Below are positions 21,690 to 33,186 of a stretch of 64,000 nt of DNA, in pieces. The translations under genes and the position numbers were made by a program. Position 1 is the first letter of the stretch, and each line of letters starts with the position of its first letter. Origin of the DNA: Orientallactaga sibirica (Eukaryota; Chordata; Mammalia; Rodentia; Dipodidae). The stretch lies in assembly GCA_036365145.1 (NCBI GenBank), contig JAEOAD010000420.1, positions 62,001 to 126,000 on the forward strand. The letters are read 5' to 3'. The notes below the pieces were generated by a model. That model did not search any database and was not told the DNA's origin. It saw nothing but the letters and a program-made list of their open reading frames with translations.

Positions 21690-23720
21690 ACCCAATTCAA
21701 TAACATATCAAAAGCACTATCCATCTGGATCAAGTAGGCTTCATCCCAGGAACGCAGGGGTGGTAATACACCACATAAATAAGCTTAAACACAAAAGGCA
21801 CATGATCATTTTGATAGATGCAGAAAAAGCCTTTGACAAAATACAACATAATTTCATGATCAAAAATTTAGAGAGACTAGGCATGGATGGTTTATTTCAA
21901 CATAATAAAGGCTACATATAAAGGTCCTAAAGCCCAAATAATACTTAATGGGAAGAGATTGAAGGAATTCTCATTGAGATCAGGAACAAGACAGGGGTGT
22001 CTGCTCTCACCTCTGCTCTTCAGCATAGTACTAGAAGTACTAGCTGCTCAAATAATAAGACAGGAGAAAGAAATCAAAGGGATACAAATTGGAAAGGAAG
22101 AAGTTAAGTTAGCCCTATTTGCAGACAACATGATTCTATATATAAGTGACCCAAGAACCTTCATCTCAAAACTCTTAAAAGTGATTAACTCCTTCAGTAA
22201 AGTAACAGTATATAAAGTCAATGCACAAAAATCAGTAGCCTTTCCATAGGCAAAGGACAAAATACAGAGAAAGAAATAAGCAACATTGTCCCATTTTCAA
22301 TAGCATCAAAAAATAAAATAAAATACCTTCGAGTAACATTAACCAAGGAAGTGAAAGACCTTTACAATGGAAACATAAAAACACTCAAGAAATAAATTGA
22401 GAAGGGGGGGGGATTGGACCCAAATTTAAATGCTACCATAAAATCTTATATCCTAAGACATACTAAAAGGTCCAACCTGCATCACGTGCTGAGAGAGAGC
22501 ACCTGAATCAGAGGGTCCTGGTGAGGATATGATGAAGACTAACCTCAATCTTCTCCTGTTTTTCTCTATATATCCCTCCCTCTTTCTTTCTCTTCTCTTT
22601 TCTTTCTCTCTTTCATATTACCTATATTTTTTCTTCCTTCTTTTCCCTTGGCACTGGCCCAAAACTTCCAGTAGCAGCATGTGGTCGATATCCACAATGA
22701 GCTGTTGATCAGTGAGAACTGTAAGGTTTCCGAAAAGAAGACAGATTTCTGTCAGAGTAATTGATGACCCATAAAAGGTTATTGGTAAGACCCTACTGCC
22801 GAAGACATCATATGCTGCTCAGAAGGAACATGGAAAGACCTGGATGGAATCTGGAAAAGAGTCAGTCCCCAGACAGCTTATCTAGTGCCAGAATGTGCTA
22901 CATAAGTGACCGGGGGAAAAAGACCAACATCTGTCTAAGCAACTTGTGGTCTAAGCTACTCAGCAGCAAACAAGTGCAGTAGCGGCACACAACCATGGTG
23001 GGTTACCAACTGCTCTTGATTTACCTATATAAATCAATAAACCTGACAGGAAGCACTATGCACCTCCCTTAGAGATCAGATACCATCACCAGCTGCATTG
23101 CACTGTGCTCTGTGGGCTGTAGACAACCACAGAGCTATCACATTGCCCATTGGGGCCTACTCCTCTCACCCTGATTCCTCAGTGAATGAATGGCCTGGCA
23201 AAACTGGGGCACCCTCAAGCAGTGCCCATGTACACAGAATCTGCATCCACTTTCCCAGTTGAAACAGGGACCATCTGGAAGGTGTAGATATGGAGGAATG
23301 ATATTCTACTGTCAACTCCCCTGAAAGAGAGAGCTGGCTTCACCACTCCTAGGATGCACCTGAGGAAATGATATAGAGCAGTGGTCAAGGAAGCTGCCCT
23401 TTAAAAGGCCTCAGTCCTACCTGAAAGAAAATTTCACTCTACCTGATGAAGGGAAGAAGCTCCTTGACAAGTGGGACCCATAAGAAAATTAGGAACCAGA
23501 TCTATCATTAGCTTAATGGAAGGCAAGAGGGAGGGAGTGACCCCATCCCAGGGACTTCTCAGAGGGGTTCCCAGCTCTTATACCCTTCCCATCATGTCTG
23601 ATTTGGTGGTAATAAATTGTCTTTGTTTTCTCCCTGTCTCTGCATTTCTGTCTGTGCTGGAGAGTCCATTTCATTGTTAACCCTAAGGAAGGAACAAACC
23701 CAAACCCCTAGATGACTAGA
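21690..23720 (+). mobile_element. 5'-truncated L1 with part of ORF2 and long 3' UTR
   Basis: ORF2 palm sequence starts at about 21.69 kb ([28 protein letters not shown]). An open stretch at 21887-22249 encodes [25 protein letters not shown] and [15 protein letters not shown]. Here the catalytic ADD has become ADN, so this copy is dead. The C-terminal part of ORF2 is deleted, and from about 22.45 kb the sequence is 3' UTR, matching the reverse complement of 42.3-43.0 kb. Confidence 0.75.
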
Positions 23721-23749
23721 TGGCACCAGAGCCCCCAGCATGTTTTCTG

Positions 23750-23750
<1 letters not shown>

Positions 23751-23793
<43 letters not shown>
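23751..23793 (+). repeat. (GT)n microsatellite
   Basis: About 21 GT units at the right end of the L1 3' UTR, where homology to 55.1 kb begins. Confidence 0.9.
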
Positions 23794-23795
<2 letters not shown>

Positions 23796-23820
23796 ATTTC
23801 AATGGAGTATTAGGAGGAAA

Positions 23821-24130
23821 TTATCCTGTTCTCATGCCTCATGAAATTGTTTTCCTTTCCTAGAGTTTGCCTCTATCTTTTTCTGATATTGTAAGTATAA
23901 CATCAACACAGAAAACATGAAATACTGGTGTTATGGTGAATAGGCATTGATAAGACCTTGATCAGGGCCAGACCAAATGGTACAGGTACAAGGCCATCCT
24001 TGGCAATTTAATAAGACTGTCTCAAAATTTAAAAGGTACCTTTTATCTCTAGTACTTGAAAACCTATGAAAGACTCAAAAGGAAAAAGAATGCAAATCTG
24101 CACTGAAAGAATTTGAAGACACAAATGTCA
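23821..24130 (+). other. Duplicated segment with an ancient SINE-like stretch
   Basis: It matches 55.14-55.41 kb (AAACATGAAATACTGGTGTT versus AAACATGAAATACTAGTTTA, and CTTGGCAATTTAATAAGACT in both with one change). CAAGGCCATCCTTGGCAATT..CTGTCTCAAAA looks like an old B1/ID-type SINE present before duplication. Confidence 0.5.
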
Positions 24131-24151
24131 GATAAAATGTATGAATGTTGG

Positions 24152-24376
24152 GCTGGGGAAGTGGCTTAGCAGTTAAGGTGTTTGCCTATGAAGCCTAAGA
24201 ACCCTGGTTCAATTCCCCAGAACCCACGTAAGCCAAGAAGGCACATGTGTCTGGAGTTCATTTGCAGTGGCTGGAGACCTGGGTACACCCATTCTCTCTT
24301 TCTATCTATCTGCTTCTCTCTCTCTCTCTCTCTCTCTCTCAAATAAATAAATAAAATAAAATAAAATAAATACTTA
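24152..24376 (+). mobile_element. tRNA-derived SINE
   Basis: GGGCTGGGGAAGTGGCTTAGC, TGGTTCAATTCCCCAGAACC and an AAATAAATAAATAAAATAAA-like tail. Confidence 0.85.
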
Positions 24377-24449
24377 AAAATGTATGAATGTCATTCAAAA
24401 TTTTATATAATCTTCCAATTATTGATCTAGAATTTATATTTTATTTCTT

Positions 24450-24705
24450 TTTTAAATTTTTTAAAAATTTTATGTATTTATTTGAGAGAGAGAGAAAGAG
24501 GCAGGCACACACATGCATGCACACATGGTGACAGAGAGAGTGAGAGAGAGATTGGGTATACCAGGACCTGCAGCCACTGCAATCAAATTCCAGACACATG
24601 AGCCACCTTGTATATCTGCTTACATGGGTCTGTCCTGGGGACTTAAACTGAGGCCTTTGGCTTTGCAGGCAAATACCTTAACTGCTAAGCTATCTCTCCA
24701 GCCCT
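24450..24705 (-). mobile_element. tRNA-derived SINE
   Basis: Antisense: AGATTGGGTATACCAGGACC, CACCTTGTATATCTGCTTAC, CTAAGCTATCTCTCCAGCCC. It forms an inverted pair with the SINE at 24152. Confidence 0.8.
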
Positions 24706-25212
24706 ATATTTTATTTCTTGATTTTGTTTCTCCTTGAGTTCTGTGGTTAAAGAACCAATTGAGGAAGGGAACATAGGGAAAATTTCAGGAAGATATTTTT
24801 GTAATCTAGAAAGGTTGATACTCTTAAATAGAAATGTAGCATAGTTATATTGTAACAATATATTAACATGTATGTATGACAGAGAATAATGTCAAAATGT
24901 CTATATAGCAATTAGATTTTTAAATGACAAATGAATTACATTGTAATTTATTCTTACTTAGGTAATAAATCAGAGTAGGTTTTATATCATTAATGTTAAT
25001 TAACTAATTAGAAAAAAAGCATGGATCTTACAAAACCTATGACAAACTCTAAAAGGAAAAAATAATAAATTAAGGCACTGACAAGTAAGTAAACTCTCTT
25101 AGAATTGAGTACCAAGCAAAATGTATAATGAAAAATTTAATGTTTATGAGTCTAAAGTTTGAAAAATATGAGATATATCAAGTATAGATGAGATTCCCAT
25201 AACATTTTCTTT
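24706..25212. other. Unique AT-rich DNA
   Basis: No coding or repeat signal is recognised beyond short A/T-rich runs. Confidence 0.4.
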
Positions 25213-25426
25213 TAAAAATGTTTATTTATTTGTTTATTTAATTTATTTATTTGCATGCAGAGATAGAGGAAAGAGAGCTATACAGATAGCCTCCAATCAT
25301 TGTAAATGAGCTCCAGATGCATGTGCCACTTTGTGCATCCGGCTTTATGTGTGTACTGGGGAATTAAACTTGGGTCATTAGGATTTAAGGTTGAGCACCA
25401 TAACCAATAAGCCATCTCTCTAGCCC
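25213..25426 (-). mobile_element. tRNA-derived SINE
   Basis: Antisense: AGCTCCAGATGCATGTGCCA, CTTTGTGCATCCGGCTTTAT, AAGCCATCTCTCTAGCCC. Confidence 0.8.
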
Positions 25427-25741
25427 AAACATCTTCTTATATAATACTCATTGGAACATATATGGATCTAAATTTAGAATTATGATAAAATATTCAAATT
25501 TCCTCATTTAAAATTACTTTCAGATAATCAATTTTGATGTTAATGACGTGCATTTTATGTACTGGCAAAAGGTGTTAGTTTATTTCAAAATCAACATATA
25601 TCTATAATTACATCATATATATGTGTGTGTATATGTGTGTATGCAATTTAAGCTTTAATTAAGTCTTCAAATACTAATAAGGAATGCAAAAATAACAACT
25701 ACAAAATTATAAAGTATACACACTCAATTTCTCCAAATGCC

Positions 25742-26075
25742 ATTGTTGTGGTTACCTTGTTATTGCTGGGACAAAGCACCTGGCACTAAAGAGCTGATGG
25801 ACAGAAAGGCATTTAGTTTGGTTTACAGTCTCAAGTGGATCAATACTCCATGAGGGCAGGGGAAAGTGTCCATGAGCAGAGGCTGGACACCATCTCTCCC
25901 ACAGCAGGTGGAAGACAACAGCAGGAGAAGGAGCCAAATTATCACTGGAGCTAGTAAACTTCAAGGTCCATACCCATCAACACACATCTTCAAGCAATTT
26001 TATGCCTCAAAAATTGCCATCAAAGCATTCAAAACAAATATGTTTATGGGGTCATCTGATTCAAACCACCATACT
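25742..26075 (+). mobile_element. Interspersed repeat of uncertain class
   Basis: The stretch beginning GTTACCTTGTTATTGCTGGG and ending in TCTGATTCAAACCACCA resembles 50444-50600 and, more distantly, the terminal repeats of the element at 28.7-30.8 kb. It is therefore a dispersed repeat, probably LTR-derived or a non-autonomous DNA transposon. I could not name the family. Confidence 0.4.
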
Positions 26076-26163
26076 CATGCTAACTAAATTAAAAATCAAA
26101 TGCTATAGAGACAAAAATGTAACATTTATTTCTTTTAATTTTTCACACATAAAAGTAAGTGGT

Positions 26164-26165
<2 letters not shown>

Positions 26166-26210
<45 letters not shown>

Positions 26211-26212
26211 TA
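26166..26212 (+). repeat. (GATA)n microsatellite
   Basis: About 11 perfect tetranucleotide units, likely length-polymorphic. Confidence 0.9.
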
Positions 26213-26944
26213 GATAGATGATATATATAAAGATAATGTTTTTAAGACATCAATTTATGCGTTATATAGTTATATCCACATATAAAATATTAAGAAAAAA
26301 CAGATATTGTTTTGTCTTTCCTCCACTCCTCTTTGGGTTTTATTTATTAATTCATCCAAATCATATCAATAAATGATTGTCCTGGTATATAGGTCACATT
26401 TCTTTTTACAGAAAATGAAATCAAAGTATAAAGATATAATTAATTTGTCCAATTTCATACAATGAGATTCTAGTTGTCTCTTGTCACTCAAAGTACTGTA
26501 ATGTCTCTGAACTTGAAATGTTTTAATCTGATTTAGGAATTTTATAGTAGGTTATACAGTTAAATATATTAGTACTGATAAGATCATGAATGACCCACTG
26601 CATATCCTGATTTTTCATCTGGGCTGTCTAACTCCTTTCAAACATTGACCCAAAAAATACCATGCTTACTAATGATCTTTATAAGTGCATCTCTTAGCCC
26701 CATGTATAGTTTGTGAGATAAAGTCATATTCTTCTAAAAGTCCCTTACTAACTAAAAACTCCTTAATCTCTGTATTTGATTAGTGAATATGTAAATGAGC
26801 ATCCCAGGTAAACTTCAAGTCTTTTACAGAATTCAGCTCAGACTACCCTGTGTGGGATCAGAATCATGTCCCAATTTGAGTTGTCTTCTTTTCTCAGGGA
26901 ATTTTCTTTGATATACTTATTCCTAAAAGGGACTGATAAATGAT

Positions 26945-27147
26945 TTATAAAATTATTTATTTATTTAGAGTGAGTGAGAGGAAGAGAGAGAAAGAATGGG
27001 CACATCAGGGCTTCCAGCCACTGCAAACAAACTCCAAATGCATGTGTCACCTTGTGCATCTGGCTTACATTGGTCTTGGGGAACTGAACCTGTGTCCTTT
27101 GGCTTTGTAGGCAAGTATCTTAAGTGTCAAGCCATCTCTCCAGCCCA
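26945..27147 (-). mobile_element. tRNA-derived SINE, copy-1 specific
   Basis: Antisense: GAATGGGCACATCAGGGCTT, CACCTTGTGCATCTGGCTTA, AAGCCATCTCTCCAGCCC. The matching site near 56.17 kb is empty. Confidence 0.85.
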
Positions 27148-27324
27148 ATAAACGATTTTTAATCATTGCGTTGTTTGAAGGAGATATATAGATTACAGAA
27201 GATTTTAAGCTAATCACGCTTAAATTTTTTCTCCTTTGTAAATGTCATGATTCTGTGGTGAGTAAACATAGAGAGGAAGGTGATGAATAAGTGCATGGTG
27301 GAGACATATCACTGTGACTGCCCT

Positions 27325-27402
27325 GGATAGAGTTCAGTGGTAGAACACCTGTCCTGTATTCATAAAGCTTGGGTTCAATTCTCAGCTTTAAAAAACAAAA
27401 TC
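27325..27402 (+). mobile_element. ID element
   Basis: GATAGAGTTCAGTGGTAGAAC and GGGTTCAATTCTCAGCTTTA are the A and B box regions of a rodent ID SINE. Its partner at 56333 shows that it predates the duplication. Confidence 0.65.
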
Positions 27403-27470
27403 AAAGTAAAGGCTATTAGTCTGCACAGTTACTATGTGTAACTCCTGTTACTATGTGTTACATGTGTCCT

Positions 27471-28266
27471 ATGACTGGACACCTGGCTTTGGGCTTTGCC
27501 TAATTGCCTCACTAGGTGGTTGTATGATGGGTCAGGAGGCCTGGAGCTGGGCTGGACCCTCCCATCTCTCAGTTTCCAAGGCCCTACTGATGATCCAGCA
27601 ATCAGACCTGGAAGTATTGGTGATCTCTTTTTGCATTCCTCTTGAGTTCCTTGGAGGGATGGCGTACTGTGGACCTCAGGTTGGAGTGGGCCTGATGTCC
27701 CAGGTTGACTTAGAAACCTTGCAGCCCTAGGGTGAAGTAGGAGCCAGCAGGGATAGCAAGCAACTCAGAGGGCATCTCCCAAGGGTCCTGTGCTTCCCAC
27801 CCAGGTGCCATAAAGGAGGAGGTGGAGAAACTGGAGCCAAACCCTGAGGACCCGGGACATGAAAGCTCTACAGAAAGAACTGGGACAATCTGCCAACCTT
27901 CTGAAGCTTTAGAGGATCATAATGGGGTACACCCAGACCGATGTGGGTCTCACCCTGGGTTTTCTCTTTGGAAAAAGTGTTCAGCCAGACCATCTTCAAC
28001 TTTGAGGCTCTGCAGCTCAGTAATCAAAAACATTTGTAAGGTATGGACCCTGCTGCAGAAGTGGGTGGAGGAAGGTGACAACGACCAAAACCTTTAGGAG
28101 CTATACAAGACCAAGACCCTGATACAGGTCAGAAGAGAAAGCAAATGAATATCAAGTACCACGTGACAGGAAACCTACAGCACATGTTCTTTCAGTGCCT
28201 CAAGTCCACCACACAGCAGATTAGTGTCATGGTTGAACAGCTTAGGCTGGAGAAGATGCACAGTAC
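27471..28266 (+). pseudogene. POU5F1P: Retrocopy pseudogene of POU5F1 (Oct4)
   Basis: This is a broken, intronless copy of the mRNA for the POU-domain pluripotency factor Oct4. It starts at an ATG reading [10 protein letters not shown], similar to the parental N-terminus. At about 27640-27730, in another frame, it encodes [17 protein letters not shown], a nearly exact Oct4 stretch. Further on it gives KLEPNPE, then a frameshifted POU-specific domain ending LLQKWVEEGDNDQNL (to about 28094), and finally homeodomain remnants (KRK, then GNL, FFQC, QQIS and QLRLEK, at about 28130-28262). Exon junctions of the parent are absent, as expected for a retrocopy. Several frameshifts and stops prevent expression of a full protein. 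It ends inside the homeodomain, with no 3' UTR or poly(A) tract. The matching segment at 56.4-56.5 kb lacks it, so it arrived after the duplication. Confidence 0.85.
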
Positions 28267-28711
28267 CCATGCGACCATACTTAGCACTCTGACTGTTATC
28301 CAATGTTAGATCTAAGAAAAGTGAGCAGATTGACAGTGCAGGTCTGTAGGCAATTACCTAAAATGTAAGTCTTAAAAGCCTTAGAATTTGGAGTTTAAAA
28401 ACAGCATAATTGACACCTGAATTAAGTCATTTAATACTATACTAAAATTTCTGGTTTCCTTAATTAACCTAAAATATATCACAAAGTTAAAATGTCTTCT
28501 TATACAAATATTATATTATACAAAGATATTGCAGATGTTTAGAAATATATTCACTCCTCTTTATATGAGTTAATAATAACCACATACTAACATCACTGTG
28601 ATCATTAAACTGTCCAATATCTGACACTTAAATGTTAAATCCTCCCTGCTGATATTTGTAAGCACAAACACAATTGCACATGCTATGGTGAATGTGTGCT
28701 ATACACTAATA
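28267..28711. other. Duplicated intergenic segment, copy 1 continued
   Basis: It matches about 56.52-57.02 kb (GCGACCATACTTAGCACTCTG, AAATTTCTGGTTTCCTTAAT). No gene is seen. Confidence 0.55.
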
Positions 28712-30790
28712 ATATTGTTAGTTGTAGACAGCTCCACATGGCTGGGATGAAATTCTAAAGCAGACACAGTTTATAGGAGGAAGGATTTATTTCAGCTTAC
28801 AGATCCAAAGAGAAGTTCCATGAGTTCCATCAATGGTGGAAGAAGCTGACTTCCATTCATAAATCCAAGCAGAAAGAGGCACCATTAGACAGCCAGCACC
28901 ACAAACAAGCTGAAATGGTCAACAAACACCAGGGGCCCAGCCAGAGATCAAACTGTTCTACATACCTTTGCCCTATGAATCAGATCTGCCTCCAGATCTG
29001 GAATCCAGATCCAAAAATAATAACACCTCCTTCATGCAAGCAGGTGGAGGCAAACTTTAATAAAACACATGAGTCTAATGGGAGCATAAATAAACTACCA
29101 CCTTCTGCCTCTGGCACCCAATAGACTCATGGTGATGTCACATTGTAAATTGTATTCAGACCAACTTCAAATGTCCCCATAGTCTTTACCAACTTTATGA
29201 TTGTTTCAAAATCTCAAGTCTTATCTGAGATTCAAGACTGAATTAACTGTGATTCCTATAAAGTCTAAACAAGTTATATACTTTCAATACATAATGGCAG
29301 AGAGTAAACATTTCCATTAAAATAAGACATAAGAAAGAGAGGGAACCAATGCAAACTCAATAACCAATAGGCAAACAAACATCAAACACCTGTAGTACAA
29401 GTCCAACAATCTCTGGATTTTCCAATTTCACCTCCAGTTGAGCTAAGGAAAAACTTTCATGCAGAGCCAACAGCACTCAATGGTAGCTTCTGCACAGTCT
29501 TGGTATATCCAAAAGATCTTTAGGTCTCCATTGCAAAGCACAGCCCATCTTCAACTCTCTGCATTGACCTTTCCAGCCTTTAAAACAGAAATATCCTGTT
29601 TCTCCATGTTTCATCTCAACAGAGACTCCTATTTAACATCAGGCATGGGACTTCACAACCTATCTCATTTGCCACATCTCAGCAGCCACTCCTGGAACCA
29701 GGGGCACTTCATGATCCCACTCTAATCATTTTTCATGTTTCCAAAATCAATAACATGTGTGCAGGACACAGCCATATTGTTATAATCCAAGGACAAAATA
29801 AATCATGACCCTGAAGAGCAGGTTCCTTCTTTCTATCATCTCCTTTCAAAAGAGCTTGTATTTTTAACATTTGGTCCTTTGAGATGGAATCACCTCAGGC
29901 ATCTTTACATGGTTCCAACCTTAATCATGATAACTCCTTAACAATAGCAACTTTATCAAACAGTCTCAATAACCATAATTTTATACTTGCTTGAATTTTT
30001 CCAACTTTAAGTATTAAAATTTTCAATTCTATATCTTCCACCAAGCACATGGAATTACTTTTACATTTAACCTAGATTAAACTTACTGGGCATGGACAGA
30101 AGAACAATCCAGCCTTTATGCCAGTAGCACAGTTCCAGCAATGTTCTCTGCAGTATTTTCTTCTCCTCCTAAAGTTCACAAGCAAAGCTTCTAAACATAA
30201 ATTTCTCTTCACTTAGCTTTTTCAAACTCTTACTAGAAAAGTCCATAAAACTTGTTTTACTGCTCTGGAAGCCATCTGCAGTTGCAAGTACCAAGTTCTG
30301 CTTCATTCCTCCAGCAGAAAAGTTCCAAAAGACTATAATCACATGGTTACATTTATCACACAGTAATACCATCCCATTTCTCAGCACAAATTGTTATGGT
30401 AGTTAGCTTCATCTTACTGGGATGAATTTCCAAAGCAGGCACAGTTTATAGGAGGAAGAGTTTATTTTAACTTAAAGATCCAAGGGAAGTTCCATCAATG
30501 GAAGAAGAAGCTGGCTTCCATTCATAAGTCCAAGTAGAGAGAGACTCCATCACATAGGCAGCACCACAAGCAAGCAGAAAATTGCAGCAAACAGCAGGTA
30601 TCCAGCCAGAGATCAAATTGCTCTGCATACCTTTGGCCTGGAAATCAGCTTTGCCTCCAGTAACACCTTAAGGCTGACCTTTAGGATCCACCCACAGTGA
30701 CACCTCCTCTAGTCAGACAGGAGGAGGTAAACTTTAATAACATACCCAAGTCTATTGGGAGACATATATTAGAACTTCCATAACCATTTT
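28712..30790 (+). mobile_element. LTR-type element with two direct terminal repeats, non-coding
   Basis: Two direct repeats of about 390 bp flank roughly 1.3 kb of sequence. The left one runs about 28714-29106 and the right one about 30395-30786. Both contain CAGTTTATAGGAGGAAG, a TTCCATTCATAA stretch and GGAGGTAAACTTTAATAA-like ends. No retroviral proteins are recognisable inside, which suggests a non-autonomous or MaLR-like element. The duplicated segment near 57.02 kb lacks it. Confidence 0.55.
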
Positions 30791-31400
30791 AGGTTTAGCT
30801 TTCTGGTGCAGGAAATTAGTCTGCTAGTTTTCCCAAGTTTCTAAAATAGGCAAAATCAAACTCCTCATGAACAACAAATGGGTGTTAATTTTTTTTCCCT
30901 TCCATTTGTCTGCAAACCCCTTTCGACCATGCCCTGCCTTCCCAGCTCACACACATTACAAAGTGGGAAAATCTCACATGTAGTCATCAAAGATCTAAAT
31001 ATCTTAAGTAAAGGCATTATCTTTATAACATGCTTAGAAGACATTGTGTTGTCATTTGGGAAATTAAATAACTTACCTTACCAAATAAATTGTAGAACTT
31101 ATTTTGTATGAATAGACAGTATTTCTCTGCATGCTTTAGAGATAAGCTTTAGAAGGAATGATTATCTTTTAGTCCTAGAGAGGTAGGATACTATTTCAGG
31201 ATAATCTCCAAGCACAATATAGGCAAGTATTACTTTTTGTAGTGGCATTTCTTGAGTTCTTTAAATGGAGAACACTTTCCTCTAAAATCATAAGCTGTTG
31301 ATGTAAGTCCCAAAATCGAATTACCCTCACATTAAGTTGTTGGTCAGATAGGCCCATGAAGCTCCAAAAGAACACAGGCCATTGCCAAACACTAATCAAG
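30791..31400. other. Duplicated intergenic segment, copy 1 end
   Basis: AACTTACCTTACCAAATAAA and TTTCTTGAGTTCTTTAAATG match 57.09-57.5 kb. No gene is seen. Confidence 0.55.
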
Positions 31401-31959
31401 TAGATCTGAATGATAATAACCTATTGCTGATGATACCACATGTTGGTGGTTGCAGAGTATCAAGATATCATGATGGCTAACCATCATATTGAGGGAAAGG
31501 GCCATATGAGCTGCTAAGGATAATAATCACCAACAGGGTGACTAAGCAGTGAATCCTGCAATCTACAAAATTAACCAGTCAGGCAAGATGTACATGTCTA
31601 TGCAATAGTGGCATACAGCCTCTTGGGGTAATCAATTATTCTCTGATTGACTATGAGGCCTGATCAGTGGGAGGGAATCCATACTTGGTACTGAGAACAA
31701 AATCAGAAGCTATAGCTTAAAAGGTCACAGAAACTTTAGGTAAGCTTCTGCTGTTCCTTGGCTAAAAGGAGAGAAGTAGGGGTTATGCATGTCAAAAAGT
31801 CTTCTGGTTATATATATGCTTATCACTGCTGATCCATGCTGTTCTCACTATTGAATAGAGAATCTTCTTTATAATGATGGCAGAAAATACTGAGGAGAAC
31901 CAGAAAACCATTAATATGACAAGAAATCCAGTTAAATAGGAAAAGACAAGACATCACTT
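31401..31959. other. Intergenic DNA between duplication copies
   Basis: No gene or repeat was recognised with confidence. It lies between the right end of copy 1 and the left end of copy 2, so it probably spans the duplication junction. Confidence 0.35.
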
Positions 31960-32089
31960 TCACACCTATCAGAATCCAGGAAACATTACAGAGGAAATGA
32001 CAGATTAAATATGACCACTGCTCTCAATGATGGCCTGAAAACCTTTTCCTGGGAGATGACCTGAGACCCTGAGGAGACCCAACACTCAT

Positions 32090-32138
<49 letters not shown>

Positions 32139-32400
32139 AGGCTGTTGAGAATTGAACACTAAAGGATATTTATAACATGCCCTCTAAGGCTCAAGGAACA
32201 TTGGGGAATAACTGGGAAAAAAATGTAAGAGCCACAGGGTGGAAAGGTGTATTTTGAAGCATTGCCCCCCCATAGAGAGACTAACAGGTGCAATCATGAC
32301 CCCATAGTCCCACAGTGACTTCCAATAATGTCATAGATGAGGGCCTTCAATGTAATGGGGATCAAAGAGAGGGAACATAAAAGTATAACCTGATTAGAAT
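31960..32400 (+). mobile_element. L1 3' UTR fragment with internal A tract
   Basis: It has the same block order as 10.24-10.65 kb (GGCTCAAGGAACATTGGGG, TAAGAGCCACAGGGTGG, GTCCCACAGTGACTTCC). An uninterrupted A run of 47 bases sits at 32091-32137, within the element and not at its end. Confidence 0.45.
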
Positions 32401-32875
32401 GTGAGCCACTTTATTATGCTTGAATAGCTCTTTTAAATGCCTTGTTTACCTAACAGTTTTCAGTTCATGGTATAAATCTCATTATGTTTGTATGAGAATG
32501 GCTTGTAGGGTTTATAGATATTCTATAGATGTTTGCTTATTCAAAATGATAAGTAATGGGATTTCTAAATGCCATTCTAGCATAGTATGAACATGCATTT
32601 TATATTCAAAATGGGAAATGTTCATTTTCACTTGAATGATGATATAACTGATAGGATGTAAAGAAATCATGCCACAGGACGTTTCCTCATGAACATCAAC
32701 ATGATTTATGTTTGTGTGTGTGTGTGTGTGTATTTACAATACCTTATAGATCTGAATTACAAATGTAGTCATTTAAAATAATGATGTGAACCTTCAGTTT
32801 TTTTTTTACATGAAAGCACAGTAGAAAATATTTTTCAGCCTTTGAAATAATTAAATTTTAAGTTGCATATATATA

Positions 32876-33026
32876 TATTGGTTTTTCGAGGTAGGGTCTC
32901 ACTCTGGTCCAGGCTGACCTGGAATTAACTATGTAGTCTCAGGGTGGCCTCAAAATCACAGCGATCCTCCTACCTCTGCCTCCCGAGTGCTGGGATTAAA
33001 GGCGTGTGCCACCACGCCTGGATCTA
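32876..33026 (-). mobile_element. B1-like SINE downstream of OR twin B
   Basis: Antisense: CGAGGTAGGGTCTCACTCTG, CTCTGCCTCCCGAGTGCTGG, GTGTGCCACCACGCCTGG. It lies about 160 bp beyond the stop codon of twin B. Confidence 0.9.
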
Positions 33027-33186
33027 AGTTGCTAATATATTAAATGGCTTGGGCAAAGTCAAATGTCTGCTCCAAATAAGATAAGAGTAACTCATCTAAT
33101 TTGGGTTTTGGTGCTATCACTGAACAATTTTATAGAGATCTGATTGAAGATTGCTGCCATTTTCTTAAAGCCATGGATGGGATGAG

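Larger units (their letters stand above)
26300..27440. other. Duplicated intergenic segment, copy 1
   Basis: It is colinear with 55.56-56.45 kb: TTGTCTTTCCTCCACTCCTC, TAATTAATTTGTCCAATTTC and ATTCTGTGGTGAGTAAACAT have clear partners there. Copy 1 has an extra SINE at 26945-27147. Confidence 0.65.
14090..31400. repeat. Tandem segmental duplication, copy 1
   Basis: Non-repetitive sequence at about 14.1-20.4 kb matches 32.4-38.3 kb, and 23.8-31.4 kb matches 55.1-57.5 kb, in the same order and orientation. Within copy 1 are OR twin A, an L1 piece, the POU5F1 retrocopy and an LTR-type element. Ends are approximate and were judged by eye. Confidence 0.65.

Noticed and set aside
26166..26212. Regular GATA array considered as a CRISPR-like repeat
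   Set aside because: It is a simple tetranucleotide microsatellite in vertebrate DNA with no spacers.
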